A stretch of DNA of 64,000 nt from Rhynchonema sp. JSB1_4 (taxonomy: Eukaryota > Nematoda > Chromadorea > Monhysterida > Xyalidae): positions 62,001 through 126,000 of the forward strand of contig JASAMV010007919.1 of NCBI GenBank assembly GCA_030248065.1. Direction: 5' to 3'. A model generated the notes under the pieces. That model saw only the letters and a list, made by a program, of their open reading frames with translations. It ran no database searches and had not been told where the DNA came from. The stretch's first letter is position 1; each line of letters opens with the position of its first letter. Position numbers and translations under genes: made by a program. Of this stretch, positions 49,684 to 60,600 are shown one piece after another.

Positions 49684-50756
49684 ATTGGGAGGGAGATAAT
49701 AAATTATGTTTTTGAAGATGGGCCATGACCTTTGAATTGACAAAGGTCTCCAAAAGTTTGCAGGAGGAGGATGTAAGAGAAATGGGGCGATATTTAGTGA
49801 CATTTTTTGGGAATTTTTCCTTGGGGATCGGGATCACGTCGGCCAACTTGAAGTCATCAGGAACAACTCCGGTGTGGAGAATTTGGTTAAAAAGGAAAGA
49901 GTATTGGTCCACAAGGGTGATGCCCAACTTTTTCAAGAAGGCCGAAGGGATCCCGTCAGGACCGGGGGTAGTTTTGGCTGGTAATTTTCGAAAAAATTGA
50001 AGGAGAATGGGGGGTGAGCAGACTATTTCCTCCATGTCCGGGACTGGATGAGCTGCACACAGAGGGGTTGTGCCTGCAATTCCGAAGTTGGAATTGAAGA
50101 CCGAGGCAAAATATTTGTTGAAGGCGATGGCCTTGCCCTTGTCCTCCGTGTGCAGCACACCATCGGTGTCAGTTACATCAGGAAGATCAGTCCGAGGGCT
50201 GATTTTTCGTCTGATGTAACTCCAAAAATTGTTGTCTCAAACGTTGTTTAAGCTTGCGTACGCAACAGAATACAGCTTTTTAAGCATAATTGCCACTGTT
50301 ATAGTTTGAAAATACCGAAAACAAGCCATTTTTAGGGGCATTATTAACAATGATTTTTTTCGTCGGGGGGCCAAATGAAAAATATAACCCCCCAATAATT
50401 GACCCCCCCATAAATTGAACCCCCCAAAATGACCCCAGTGAAAAAATAGACCCCCCGGGTTCTATTTCCGACAATACGGTAGTGCCAAAAAAAATTCGGG
50501 CCGGCCGGAGATTTGGGGGTTCAGGCCGGGCCGAGAGGTCGGGCCGGATTGCGACCTCTGCTGTATTTAGGTTTTTGCGGTATCCAGCCCGATCCTCTGT
50601 TCCGCATTTCTGTCTGAACACGAATTTCTCTTTCTTTAAGTTGTCATTTACATTTTGAATTTTGCGGGCTCGGGAAAATTGGGAGATAGAAATCGTCACG
50701 AACAGCGTCCAATCCACGTCCGTTCTTTCTCTGGGTTCTTTAGGCTTAGGGTACTT

Positions 50757-51390
50757 TTAAACCTGGCCCGCTACTATTGATATTTGAAATTTTTGATTTG
50801 TTTTTTGCTCAAATTTAGTTGCCGACATCGAGACGAATAAGGCTTATATTCATGACTTTTTGATTTAGTGCAGATTTTATGGCGAAATCAACCGATAAAC
50901 ACCGGTTCTCGGGAACAAAATTAAAAAAATAGATAGACCCCCACTTCTTGGCAATCACATCAGCCAAGAACAAATTTTTGAATTGCCGCCAACTGTCATA
51001 GGCTTACAGTATGCTATTAGGGACTTTACACTCCCGACTTTACGCTCCCACCACACAGTGCTGCGCGCTTGCAACACGTGTGTTATGCACTAACAAACAG
51101 AGCGGCACTGTACAAAACGCATGGACAAGATCACGTGACTACCGTATGCTTCGGCAGTCGGCCATCTTGAATATTTGTTCTTGTCTTCCTGAAATGCACT
51201 AAACGGGGGTCTAACTATTTTTTGGAATTTTGTTCCCGAGAACCGGTATTTATGAATTTTTCGGTATTAACTCGGCATTTAATGGAAAAGTCACGAATAC
51301 AAACCTTGTTCGTCTCGATGTCGGCAACAGTAATAAATCATAAAAACAGACCAAAAGTTTCAAATATTAATAGTGGCGTGCCAGGTTTAG
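50757..51390. mobile_element. Foldback element with ~190-bp diverged arms
   Basis: The left arm starts TAAACCTGGC and the right arm ends GCCAGGTTTA. The arms share TTGCCGACATCGAGACGAA and CCGGTTCTCGGGAACAAAAT in inverted order, at roughly three-quarters identity by eye. No ORF. Confidence 0.8.
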
Positions 51391-51446
51391 CGGCAGCTAG
51401 ACATTTGTTAATCCAATCCTTGCTAAAATCAACGTTGTAATACGTA

Positions 51447-51809
51447 TAGTGTTTCCTGTTTTTCTTGGTCCAAGGAAACACGCGGGCCCGTGTTATAACT
51501 GAACTTCTAGTTGAGGTCGAGATTACAATTTCGATTCAATCACGCAGCTGGAAAAAACGTGTCAAAGTTTGCCTGTGGAAGCTAACAACAACAATGTTTC
51601 ACATGCTCGCTGTGAGCTTTGTGCGTGTGCGCTGCCAGCATGTCAATGAAAGCTTTCACCATGTTTGCTGCTGAGTGGCGTGTTTGGATTTACAAGGACA
51701 TATTCTTAATCTCTTTCATTGGTTTCTGAAATCTCGACCCCAAACTGGAGTTGAGTTATAACGTGGGGTAGCTTGTTTCCTTTGACTTGCATAAAAAGGA
51801 AACACTATA
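51447..51809. mobile_element. TIR element with GTATAGTGTTTCC ends
   Basis: The left GTATAGTGTTTCCTG and right GGAAACACTATAC are inverse ends about 360 bp apart. No TSD or coding capacity was identified. Confidence 0.55.
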
Positions 51810-51974
51810 CTTGTTGACAGCTTTACACGCGTTGTCATATCAACAACCATGCATCACAGCGCTGCATATATGTAGGACACTTGTTGACTGCAGAGACAAG
51901 AAGGACAAAACCAAGACCTGGTTCACGTGACCCATTGCAAAAGTCATTAACAACGGAATTTCGAAGTGTGCTTT

Positions 51975-52024
51975 TCATTGACTTTCACAGAAGACCTTTT
52001 CATTGACTTTCACAGAAGACCTTT
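51975..52024. repeat. Two direct copies of a 25-bp unit
   Basis: TTTCATTGACTTTCACAGAA followed by GACCT, repeated twice. Confidence 0.8.
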
Positions 52025-52221
52025 ATGCCTACAGGCCAAGAAATAACAGTAATACCGCGCAAAAAAAACGGAACTTCTAATCTCCGAATCGCTATCATAC
52101 TGGCCGTTAAAGGGGTGAACTCATTGCTAAAAGTGCTCTTTTTATGATTTCAGCTTGTAGCTGGGATATGTGCGATCAGAATGACATCAAAATTAAATTA
52201 ATCGGATGAAAATCGAACGAG

Positions 52222-52540
52222 ATTAAATCGATTAAATCGGTCCAGCCAGGAACAAAAACAATTTTGGACCAGCTGCATTTTTATTGCAAATCAGGGGAAC
52301 CTCGTACTCTGGCCATGAAACATTCAGAAAAATAGTCGCTTTTATATGATCACTGCGTGACGTGGGTGTCAGCTGGCTGACCTCAAGCACACCAAGAAAT
52401 GTGTCTTTGCTTGCATATAGAAAGGACTGTTTTTCTGAATGTTTCATGGCCAGAGTACGAGGTTCCCCTGATTTGCAATAAAAATGCAGCTGGTCCAAAA
52501 TTATTTTTGTTCCCGGTTGGGCCGATTCAATCGCTTCGAT
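52222..52540. mobile_element. Inverted-repeat element with ~110-bp arms
   Basis: The AATTTTGGACCAGCTGCATT block at the left and its complement at the right are part of long, nearly identical arms around a spacer of about 90 bp. The outer ends (GATTAAATCGG / CCGATTCAATC) extend the symmetry. No ORF. Confidence 0.85.
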
Positions 52541-52688
52541 CTCAGCCGATTCCGAACCGATCGGCTTAATCTTGGTGGCTTTGTGATGGCGCGGGTCTCA
52601 GTTACACACTGAAACCATAAACAGGGCACTTTTAACAATGAGTCGCCCCCTTTAATGCGGCGAAACATCAGAAAGGCATTAACGCTGA

Positions 52689-52750
52689 TGATTTATAGTT
52701 CAACCACGAGCTCATGAGACGACGTCCAACCACGAGCTCATGAGACGACT
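52689..52750. repeat. Two direct copies of a ~26-bp unit
   Basis: CCACGAGCTCATGAGACGAC occurs twice in tandem. Confidence 0.8.
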
Positions 52751-53159
52751 TTTTTGAAGTTGGCTTGTGCGGATCCAATAATGTTCCGGTTCCACGTATT
52801 TCGGAAATGAAAGAAAGACAAACGCATGTATTTTTAAAAAAACAGGCTCTCCACCTCGGTGCGTAAATTCCCTTTTGACTACCAAAACATTTGTGTGTTG
52901 AACGACGTGCTGTTCGCGTAAGCACGCAACAAATTGAGGTCATGATGAGTCCATGATGAGTCTTCCATCAACCGTACAAATACGTTTCCTCCTCACGTGC
53001 GGCTCTGGGGAAATTTCCGGTTTCGGATGCAAATGCGGTGCTTCATTCAAGATGAAACATTCTGCTATATACTGCAAGCTGCTTTCGAAGTTATCAAGAG
53101 CCTTCTGCTCTTTGTCTCTTCCCCCCACTTTTTCCAATTTCTATTTCCCCCACACAAAA

Positions 53160-53660
53160 AAAAAACACCCCCCGGCCCTGTTACCGTAAAAACCTAAATA
53201 CAGCCCCCCCGGAATAGAGCCCGCGGCGCCCCCCCCCCCCGCAATACAGCCCCCCCCCCCCAAAAAGGGGTCAGTGAATTAATAGCGCCCCCCCCCCCCG
53301 GAATAGAGCCCCCCAAAGTAACATCCCCTATACAGTAGTGTATTAAGGCTTGATAGTAGTGCACAGGTACATTTATGCACGTTTGTTGTTCATTCAGAGC
53401 ACATAATATGCCTCTAATTGACGAATAGACACGAATAAATGCGATTACAAGCGAAAAAACATCCTTTTAAACCCATTTTTAGGGGTTTTTGGGGGGTATT
53501 TCTTGGAACAATTTTTCAGGTTCGGTTCGGGAGGGTCAGTGAATTAATAGAGCCCCCCCGGAATAGAGCCCCCCAAGATGGGGTCAGTGAATTAATAGAG
53601 CCCCCCCCTTCTATTTAGGAAAAACCAGAAAAAAAAACCCCCCCCCCCCCCCCACCCCCC
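53160..53660. repeat. CCGTA-family MITE fragments and C tracts
   Basis: ACCGTAAAAACCTAAATA, GGAATAGAGCCCCCC and GGGGTCAGTGAATTAATAG blocks recur, as in the element at 55445-55610. The right end is damaged and long C runs follow. Assembly quality over these homopolymers may be poor. Confidence 0.6.
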
Positions 53661-53724
53661 ACCCCCCCCCCACCAACCCCCAGTAGCGTTAGGGTCCATA
53701 GCATTAGGGATTTAGGGTCCACCC

Positions 53725-54106
53725 CAGTGTAGTTCCTGGTCCGGCGCGGCGGTTAGTGTACCTACCCCTTTTTTCCGTGAGGCGGTTAGTGTACCTCCCT
53801 GGGGGGGGAAGGGGGGGGGGAAGACCCAAAATCAGGAAAAAGTCACTTTTTGAGGTAGAAAATTTGACCTATTTTTACCCCTTTTTGGAAAAAATTCTTC
53901 AGAACAAGGGTATTTTGGCGACTTTTGAGAACATTGACCTAAAAATCACACATTTTAGGCCTAAAAATGCCCATTTTAGGCCTAAAAATGGCCATTTTAG
54001 CCTAGGCAAAAGTTGAGGCGGTTAGTGTACCTGACGCGGCGGTTAGTGTACTAGTGTACCTTGGTCGCGGCGGTTAGTGTACCTTAGGGGGGGACCCCCC
54101 CCCCAG
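53725..54106. mobile_element. CAGTGTAG-family element, right end truncated
   Basis: The left terminus CAGTGTAGTTCCTGGTCCGG leads into a variant body with GGCGGTTAGTGTACCT units. It stops at 54106, where another left terminus begins. A degraded relative lies at about 54911-55260. Confidence 0.65.
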
Positions 54107-54144
54107 CAGTGTAGTTCCTGGTCCGGCGCGGCGGTTAGTGTACG

Positions 54145-54581
54145 CAGTGTCGTGGCTGGGGGGGGGGGGATGGGGGGGGGATTCCCCCCTAAGGAGTAGG
54201 TACCTTGCAACCACCCCGAGGGGGGGGATGGGGGGAGGGTAGGTACCTTGCAACCACCCCGGAGGGTACCTTGCAACCATAAATTTATGGTTTTTATAGG
54301 CAAAAATGGGTGTTTTTCGACCTCAAAACCCCAAAAATCGCGCGCTCCGCGCGCAAACCTCCATATAATAGCTATTTTGGGCAAATTTTCGGCCAAAATG
54401 CAAAAAAGTACCATTTTTTCGGCCAATTTTGCAGAAAAAAGCATGCAAAAAACACCCTTTTTTTCGGACCCCAGGGGTACCTTGCAACCTTCTGGAGGCT
54501 GGGTAGGGGGGTACCTTGCAACCATCTGGATCCATCCCCCCCCCAAGGGTACCTTGCAACCATCTGCCTGCCACTACACTG
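54145..54581. mobile_element. Second copy of the 49181-49606 hAT-like element
   Basis: It begins CAGTGTCGTGGCTGG and ends GCCACTACACTG. The body is almost identical to the copy nested in the LINE. The flanks AGTGTACG and AGTGTCAT share five of eight bases, so the TSD is decayed or rearranged. Confidence 0.8.
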
Positions 54582-55444
54582 AGTGTCATAGTTTTTTTTA
54601 GACACTTTTTAGGTGCAATTTGCACCTAAAAAATCAGAATTGCACCTAAAAATTCAGGGTTAGGTGCAAGGTTGCACCTAAAATTTTGGGCCCTTATTTG
54701 CTTAATTTAGCATTTATACAGCATCTTTTAAGGTTGGAAAGCTTAGAAACAAAAAATGCGCTGCGCGGCTTTTCATTCCTTCCAATAAATTCCATCGAAG
54801 CATTTGGTCGACATCGACAAAAAATATTGATCTGATTGATTGATTTCGTACACAGTTAGTACCTGGTGTGCTGGTGATAAGATTCAAAACAAATACATGC
54901 TGTACTAGGATCAGTTTAGTTGCTGGTCTGGCGAGGCGGTTAGTGAACCTACCGAGTTTGTCCGTGCGGCGGTTAGTGTACCTCCCTGCTCCCTGTGGGG
55001 GAAGGGGGGGGGGAAGACCCAAAATCAGGAAAAAGTCACTTCTTTGAGGTAAAAAATTTGACCTATTTTTCCCCTTTTTTGGAAAAAATTCTTCAGAACA
55101 AGGGTATTTTGGCGACTTTTGAGAACATTGACCTGAAAATTACACATTTTAGGCCTAAAATGCCCATTTTAGGCCTAAAAATGGCCATTTTAAGGCAAAA
55201 GTTGAGGCGTAGACCGACGCGGCGAGACAGGACCTGTCGCGGCAGAGTGTACCTTAGGGGGGCGCCCCCCCCACCACCAACACCCCCCCCCACCACACCC
55301 CCTGGTCCACCCCTCAGTAGGGTCCATTTCCATAGCAGAGGTCGCAATCGGGCCCGAGTTTTTGGGCTTTTGGCTCGGGCCGGGCCGGAGATTTGGAGGG
55401 TCGGGCCGGGCCGGGCACCCGGCTCGAAGCTTCTGAAAGTGACT

Positions 55445-55610
55445 TACCGTAAAAACCTAAATAGAGCCCCCCCGGAATAGAGCCCCCCTCGGAATATCGA
55501 TCAAAAATAACACCGGATTTGGAACGCTCTCGCTGAGAAACGAAAATAATTTTTTGAAAATGGGGTCAGTGAGTTAATAGAGCCCCCCTTCTATTTAGGT
55601 TTCTACGGTA
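55445..55610. mobile_element. Compact TA-flanked MITE
   Basis: TACCGTAAAAACCTAAATAG at the left pairs with CTATTTAGGTTTCTACGGTA at the right. TA at both edges suggests a Tc1/mariner-type target. The short C-rich body carries GGGGTCAGTGAGTTAATAG. Confidence 0.75.
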
Positions 55611-55997
55611 TTTTACTGAAAAAAAGTAGGAATTTTTTTGTCAAAAATACTAAACTTTCTGACGGATTCGGCAAGTGAGTGATCAGTATTGTCCAGTGGT
55701 GTGGCTACCCAGGCGGGGCGGCAACATACTGTACCACTAAAAATGCGGGGTGACAACCTATACTCTGGCAATTCTTTTGGGAGAAACTTTTCAACCCCCC
55801 CCCCCCAAACACCTACGCAGTGACGTGACCGCTATAGCCAGTGCACGCATCATGCGCTTTACGGATCAGGCAACCGAAACCCCAAAAAAAGTCAGAGTAT
55901 ACCTACCTACCAGTGAGTGCACTGGGTGTGGCTACCCAGGCGTGCAATCAACCTACTTACTGTACCACCAGAAAGCCCTGCAACCAACCTACCTACC

Positions 55998-56410
55998 CAG
56001 TGTAGTTCCTGGTCCGGAGGGGGAACAGGCGGTACCCCCCTTTTTTTCGGAGGGGGAACAGACGTACGTACCCACCTGGGGGGAAGGGGGGGGAGGGACC
56101 CGGAAGGGGGGGGGGGAGGACCCAAATTTGGAGAAAAGTCATTTTTTGAGGTCGAAAATTTGGCTCATTTTTGCCCCTTTTCGGAAAAAATTCTCCATAA
56201 AAAGGGTATTTTGGCGACTTTTGACATCATTGACCTAAAAATCACCCATTTTAGGCCAAAAAATGCCTATTTTAGGCCAAAATTTGCCTATTTTAGGTAA
56301 AAATTGGGGGAGCAGACGTACCCGGAGGGGGAACAGTGGGGCAGGCGTACCATGGAGGGGGAACAGACGTACCCGAGGGGGGGACCCCCTACCCCCCAGG
56401 AACTACACTG
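55998..56410. mobile_element. CAGTGTAG-family hAT-like element, perfect 8-bp TSD
   Basis: It begins CAGTGTAGTTCCTGGTCCGG and ends CCAGGAACTACACTG. It is flanked by TACCTACC at 55990-55997 and 56411-56418. The body shares GGAGGGGGAACAG and TTTTAGGCC units with the 48847 element. Confidence 0.9.
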
Positions 56411-56425
56411 TACCTACCTACTGTA

Positions 56426-56760
56426 CAGTGTAGTTCCTGGTCCGGAGGGGGAGATAGCGGAAGCGGACCCCCCGTTTTTTTCGGAGGGGGAGATACTGTA
56501 CCCCCGAGGGGGCCACTTCTTGAGGTGGAAAATTTGACCTATTTTTGCCCCTTTTTGGAAAAAAATCTTCATAAAAAGGTATTTTGGCAACTTTTGAGAA
56601 CATTGACCTGAAAATCACACATTTTAGGCCTAAAACTGCCCATTTTATGCCTAAAAATGGCCATTTTAGGCAAAACTTGGGGGAGATAGTGTACCCGGAG
56701 GGGGAGATAGGGGGATAGTGTACCCGAGGGGGGACCCCCCTCCCCCCAGGAACTACACTG
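56426..56760. mobile_element. CAGTGTAG-family hAT-like element, perfect 8-bp TSD
   Basis: Same termini as the previous element. It is flanked by CTACTGTA at 56418-56425 and 56761-56768. Its left TSD starts at the last base of the neighbour's right TSD, so the two insertions sit almost side by side. Confidence 0.9.
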
Positions 56761-57169
56761 CTACTGTACCGGCCGAGCTAGGGGGAACAAAATTTTTGAT
56801 GTCTAAATTTTGATGAAAATGTACTCTAAACGCTAATTTCGCGCGCATCGCGCGATTTTTCGCCTATTTGGAGTGAAAAATATCAATTTCATACCATTTT
56901 GAGCCAAAAATAGCAACCTACTGTACCAGCCGCCGCGCGGCGACCTACCTACTGTATGTACCAAGATGGAGCGTCAATCTACCTAACCTACTGTACCTAG
57001 GGGGACCCCACCCCCTGCTGCGCCATTGGTATTGTCTATCTGACGACTTTTCATGGAAAACAATGAATTGTCAACCAAAAAAACAGGCTCAAAAAATCGC
57101 AAAAATTATGACAAAAATTGGGTTAAAATCTGAGCCAAAAATTCGGGCCGGGCACCCGACAGCCGACAC

Positions 57170-57462
57170 CAGTGTAGTTCCTGATCCGGAGCAGTGTGGT
57201 TCCTGGGGGGGAGGAAAGCCCCCTCGGGTACGTCTGTTCCCCCTCCACGGTACGTCTGCTCCCCCAATTTTTGCCTAAAATAGGCAAATTTAGGCCTAAA
57301 GTAGGCATTTTTAGGCATAAAATGAGTGATTTTATGTAGGTATGAGGTAGTAGGTATGTTTAGGTATTTAGGCACAGCACTGTTGGGGTACACTTAATTC
57401 AGCTACGATCTCCAAAATACGGAGGGTACACTAAATTTCCCGCCGGACCGGGAACTACACTT
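57170..57462. mobile_element. Degraded, doubled CAGTGTAG-family element
   Basis: Two left-end copies (57170 and 57192) precede one right end, GGGAACTACACTT, whose last base is altered. No TSD could be confirmed. Confidence 0.55.
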
Positions 57463-57679
57463 GCTCGAGCCGATCCTCCAAATCTCGGGCCCGGCCCGAA
57501 CCAAAAGCCCAAAGTCGGGACCTCCGCTGTGCCTGTTAGCTCTATGATACTAAATACCAGGCGTGCCGTATGCTGGGCCGACAGGGCGCGTTCGCATTTC
57601 GACATAACACAGCCCTTCCCCCTCCTCCACACACACAGATAAAAAACAAGGCCAAGGAAAAGTAACACCAGCGTCAACA

Positions 57680-60600
57680 ATGGAGTGCGACGTTTCTCAA
57701 GCGCATGTAGACTCGTACAATTATATGGTAACCGACGGTCTTCGCAGAATGGTTGGTCTTTTCTTCAGGTCTTGGTCTAGTCTTACGATTTGCAATCTCC
57801 GATTTGATTGTCCCACACCAACTGTGGTTGTTGTGGCTGGGGGTATAACCCCCAAATTCAGCTACCTATCGGTTAGGCTGACCCAGCTATCTATCTTTCT
57901 TCCAAGCAGCTAAAATCTATCTATCTATTTTACTTTAACAAACGTTTCTTGACAAATGTTACCTCAAATTTTTTTCGCGCTTCGCGCGGTTCTTTTTAGC
58001 CCAAGGATTACTTTTCAAGTTCATCGATACTTTAACGTTGTGTGATGTTTCTGCACTGGTGTGCCTGTGTTTTCAATAAATAAAGGCTTAATTTTAACAC
58101 TTTTTGGGTAATATCCAGGAAACCGCTATCTTTCCTGGCCCCGGATCATAGCCGCAAATCGGGGTACCCGGCTGGCTATCTATCTTTCTGGCGCCTGGCC
58201 CCTCCAGCTATCTATCGTTCCAGGGCCCGGTCCACAGAAGTGGATTACTTTAACCTTAGCATAACACTGATGTTGACACATGACACTAACATAAACGCAA
58301 GCATAAAAGAGAAAATTACGACCAAAAACGCAAAGGAATTTCTTTTTTTATGTTTACTTTTATGTTAACGTTGGTTAGTGTCAGTGTTAGTGGCAACGTT
58401 AGTGTTAGTATTAAGGTAGTGTTAACGTTAAGGTAATCCGCTTCTGTGGACCGGTCCACAGAAGTGGATTACTTTAACCTTAACATAACACTGATGTTGA
58501 CACATGACTATCATAAACGCGAGCATAAAAGAGAAAATTATGACCAAAAACGCAAAGGAATTTCTTTTTTTATGTTTACTTTTATGTTAACGTTGGTTTG
58601 TGTCAGTGTTAGTGGCAACGTTAGTGTCAGCATTAAATAAGTGTTAACGTTAAGGTAATCCGCTTCTGTGGACCGGGCCCTGCTCGGACCAACTGCAACT
58701 ACATTACTGCCTTATAAACTGCGGTTATTTGTCGGTCTTTTCACGACATAAGGAAAAACATTTTTTCGCTAGTGCCTCCACTCTGTGGAAGCCCAACCGT
58801 GGTGGGTGCCCCACTCCAAAATGCCTTTGCTGGTTACTTTCAGATTCGCGACGTGGTACCCGAGAAATTTCGACTGCAGAGCGGAGAAGCGGTTGAGCTG
58901 TCACTGATTGATGCAACATTGCACAAACCTCAAACACCCGAGATTGGTTCGACTACTCTTGGTCGACCAAGAAGTAAGTTACTTGATGCCGTTTAGCAAA
59001 TTAAAAGTTGCTGTTCCCTGGCAGTCGATTTAACGAACATGCGTCTACTTACATTTTCAAAAACTAGCTTATAAAAAGTCACAAAATTTTCGAGAATTGG
59101 ATGGGCATTTCAAGGATTGGATTTAAATGAGCGCACCATCGGATCACCAGAAATATTAAATTTGTTCATATCGTAAAATAGAGGGTTTGGTTTACTGGCA
59201 CCCGTTCAGTGACACTTCAACACACAAAACTTAGTTGTTTTACATTATTTTCGGTAGAATGTTCTATGCTGGTCACGGCAGAATATGGTATATTTTGACG
59301 TAAAATTTAAAACAAGTGCCCTGGCAAAGTACTCTAAAGGAGCGCCCTCGGCTAACCACCGTTATACGATCCAACACCTCTGGTTTTTATTCAGAAAACA
59401 GAATTGACACACCAAATAACTAGTGTCCAGTTTCAATTAAAGCATTTCATCCCAATTCTTAACCGCAAATAAACGCTTCGGTTTTGCTTTTGTGTCAGGA
59501 AGTTCGATTCTAACCAAATCATCTGACAAGGCCGATGCAACCGACATTTATCCATCCGAATGCCGTCAACGAGCAATCTCTTATTCAGGTTGACACTTTC
59601 TTTGCCATAAGCTGCGTTGGTAATTTAACGAGCAGTAGAGCTTGTGAATATACTCATTCTGAAACGTCAGGCAAACTGTCGGGCACCGTCCGAGCACGAG
59701 TGAACGGCAAGGTGCTGGAACACATCGACGTTGACATCGGTCGTGTGCCGGTGATGTTGCAATCGACCAAATGTCATTTGAAAGGCTTGAATGAGAAGCA
59801 GTTGATTGCCAGAGGAGAGGAGCCGACTGAATGTGGCGGATATTATGTAGTGAACGGAAGTGAAAAGGTAATTCTGGTTCGTTCAACTTCAACAACATGT
59901 TGGCCACTCATTGAGCAATGGCGGCACTCTTGGAGTAATTGCCAGGCATGCGCTAGGCTTGGGGCTGTTGTTTTACCCGGATGCATTGTGACATATATAG
60001 TCTCGTGAGAGGGTCCGAAACTATATATGCAGCTTTATAGTACTCTAATATTATAATCTTGCTCACATTTATAAGAACTAAATGAAACACTGTTACACGC
60101 TCCTTTTACTAGCCAGATTAATTGGTGAGCACAGGATTTTGAGACATTGTGGACACTCTCGGGAAAAACATGTTTATCCCGTGCTGCTCTGGTTTTATAA
60201 AAGTCATTTTCTGTTTGGGTTTGGCGTTTTTCTCCGGGAAACCGTTGGTGCTTGTTTCGAATTTGGTGACAAGTCAAATATCGCAGAAAACAGGGTCATG
60301 CGCTGCGCGCACATTGCGCGAAATTTTTGCACTTTTGTATGCACAACAGACAAGTTTCATGGAAAGCATTACAGGTGTGTATCCTACAATTTAGGGATCT
60401 TTTCCTTCTTCTCTCCTGAGTGGTCCCCCTTTCAGAGGCCATTTCGGCAGAAAAAGGTGGCACGCACTTGTGCCGGAACCGCAAGTGGTATGTGCGACTG
60501 CGCATTAGTCACGCGCGGACGTGACCAGTTAGTATTGGAATTTTTAAGTGGGTGAAACCGAAAATCCTGCGCTCTTCGCTGTGGCCATGAGCATTGTATG

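Larger units (their letters stand above)
47227..50256 (-). pseudogene. Non-LTR (LINE, CR1/Jockey-like) retrotransposon, 5'-truncated and interrupted
   Basis: Minus-strand blocks read through the reverse transcriptase. 50256-49692 starts with NNFWSYIRRKIS and includes PGPDGIPSAFLKK and KYRPISLTS. 48838-48031 has GFIPGRS, YLDSQKAFDTVPH, SGVAQGSVLGP and the catalytic YADD box. 47630-47227 has the C-terminal LSYQQRL...LWNRLPEG domain. The blocks are collinear and separated by insertions at 48847-49683 and 47631-48030. No endonuclease domain was found upstream, so the copy is dead: truncated, split and without an intact ORF. Family assignment beyond non-LTR is inference. Confidence 0.85.
46855..50481. 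mobile_element. TA-flanked MITE split by inserted elements
   Basis: The same 25-bp terminus (TACCGTATTGTCGGAAATAG and on) occurs at 46855 and, inverted, ending at 50481, each flush with a TA. GACCCCCC-type body sequence follows each end in the same orientation. A compact relative of about 166 bp (CCGTA ends, TA flanks) lies at 55445-55610. The simplest reading is a roughly 200-300-bp MITE opened by insertion of the non-LTR retrotransposon described next. Confidence 0.6.

Noticed and set aside
48511..49803. Long minus-strand ORFs across the G-rich block
   Set aside because: They lie inside nested hAT-like elements with homopolymer tracts; no domain is seen.
47227..50256. An active retrotransposon
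   Set aside because: The reverse transcriptase is split by two insertions and no endonuclease domain or complete ORF remains.
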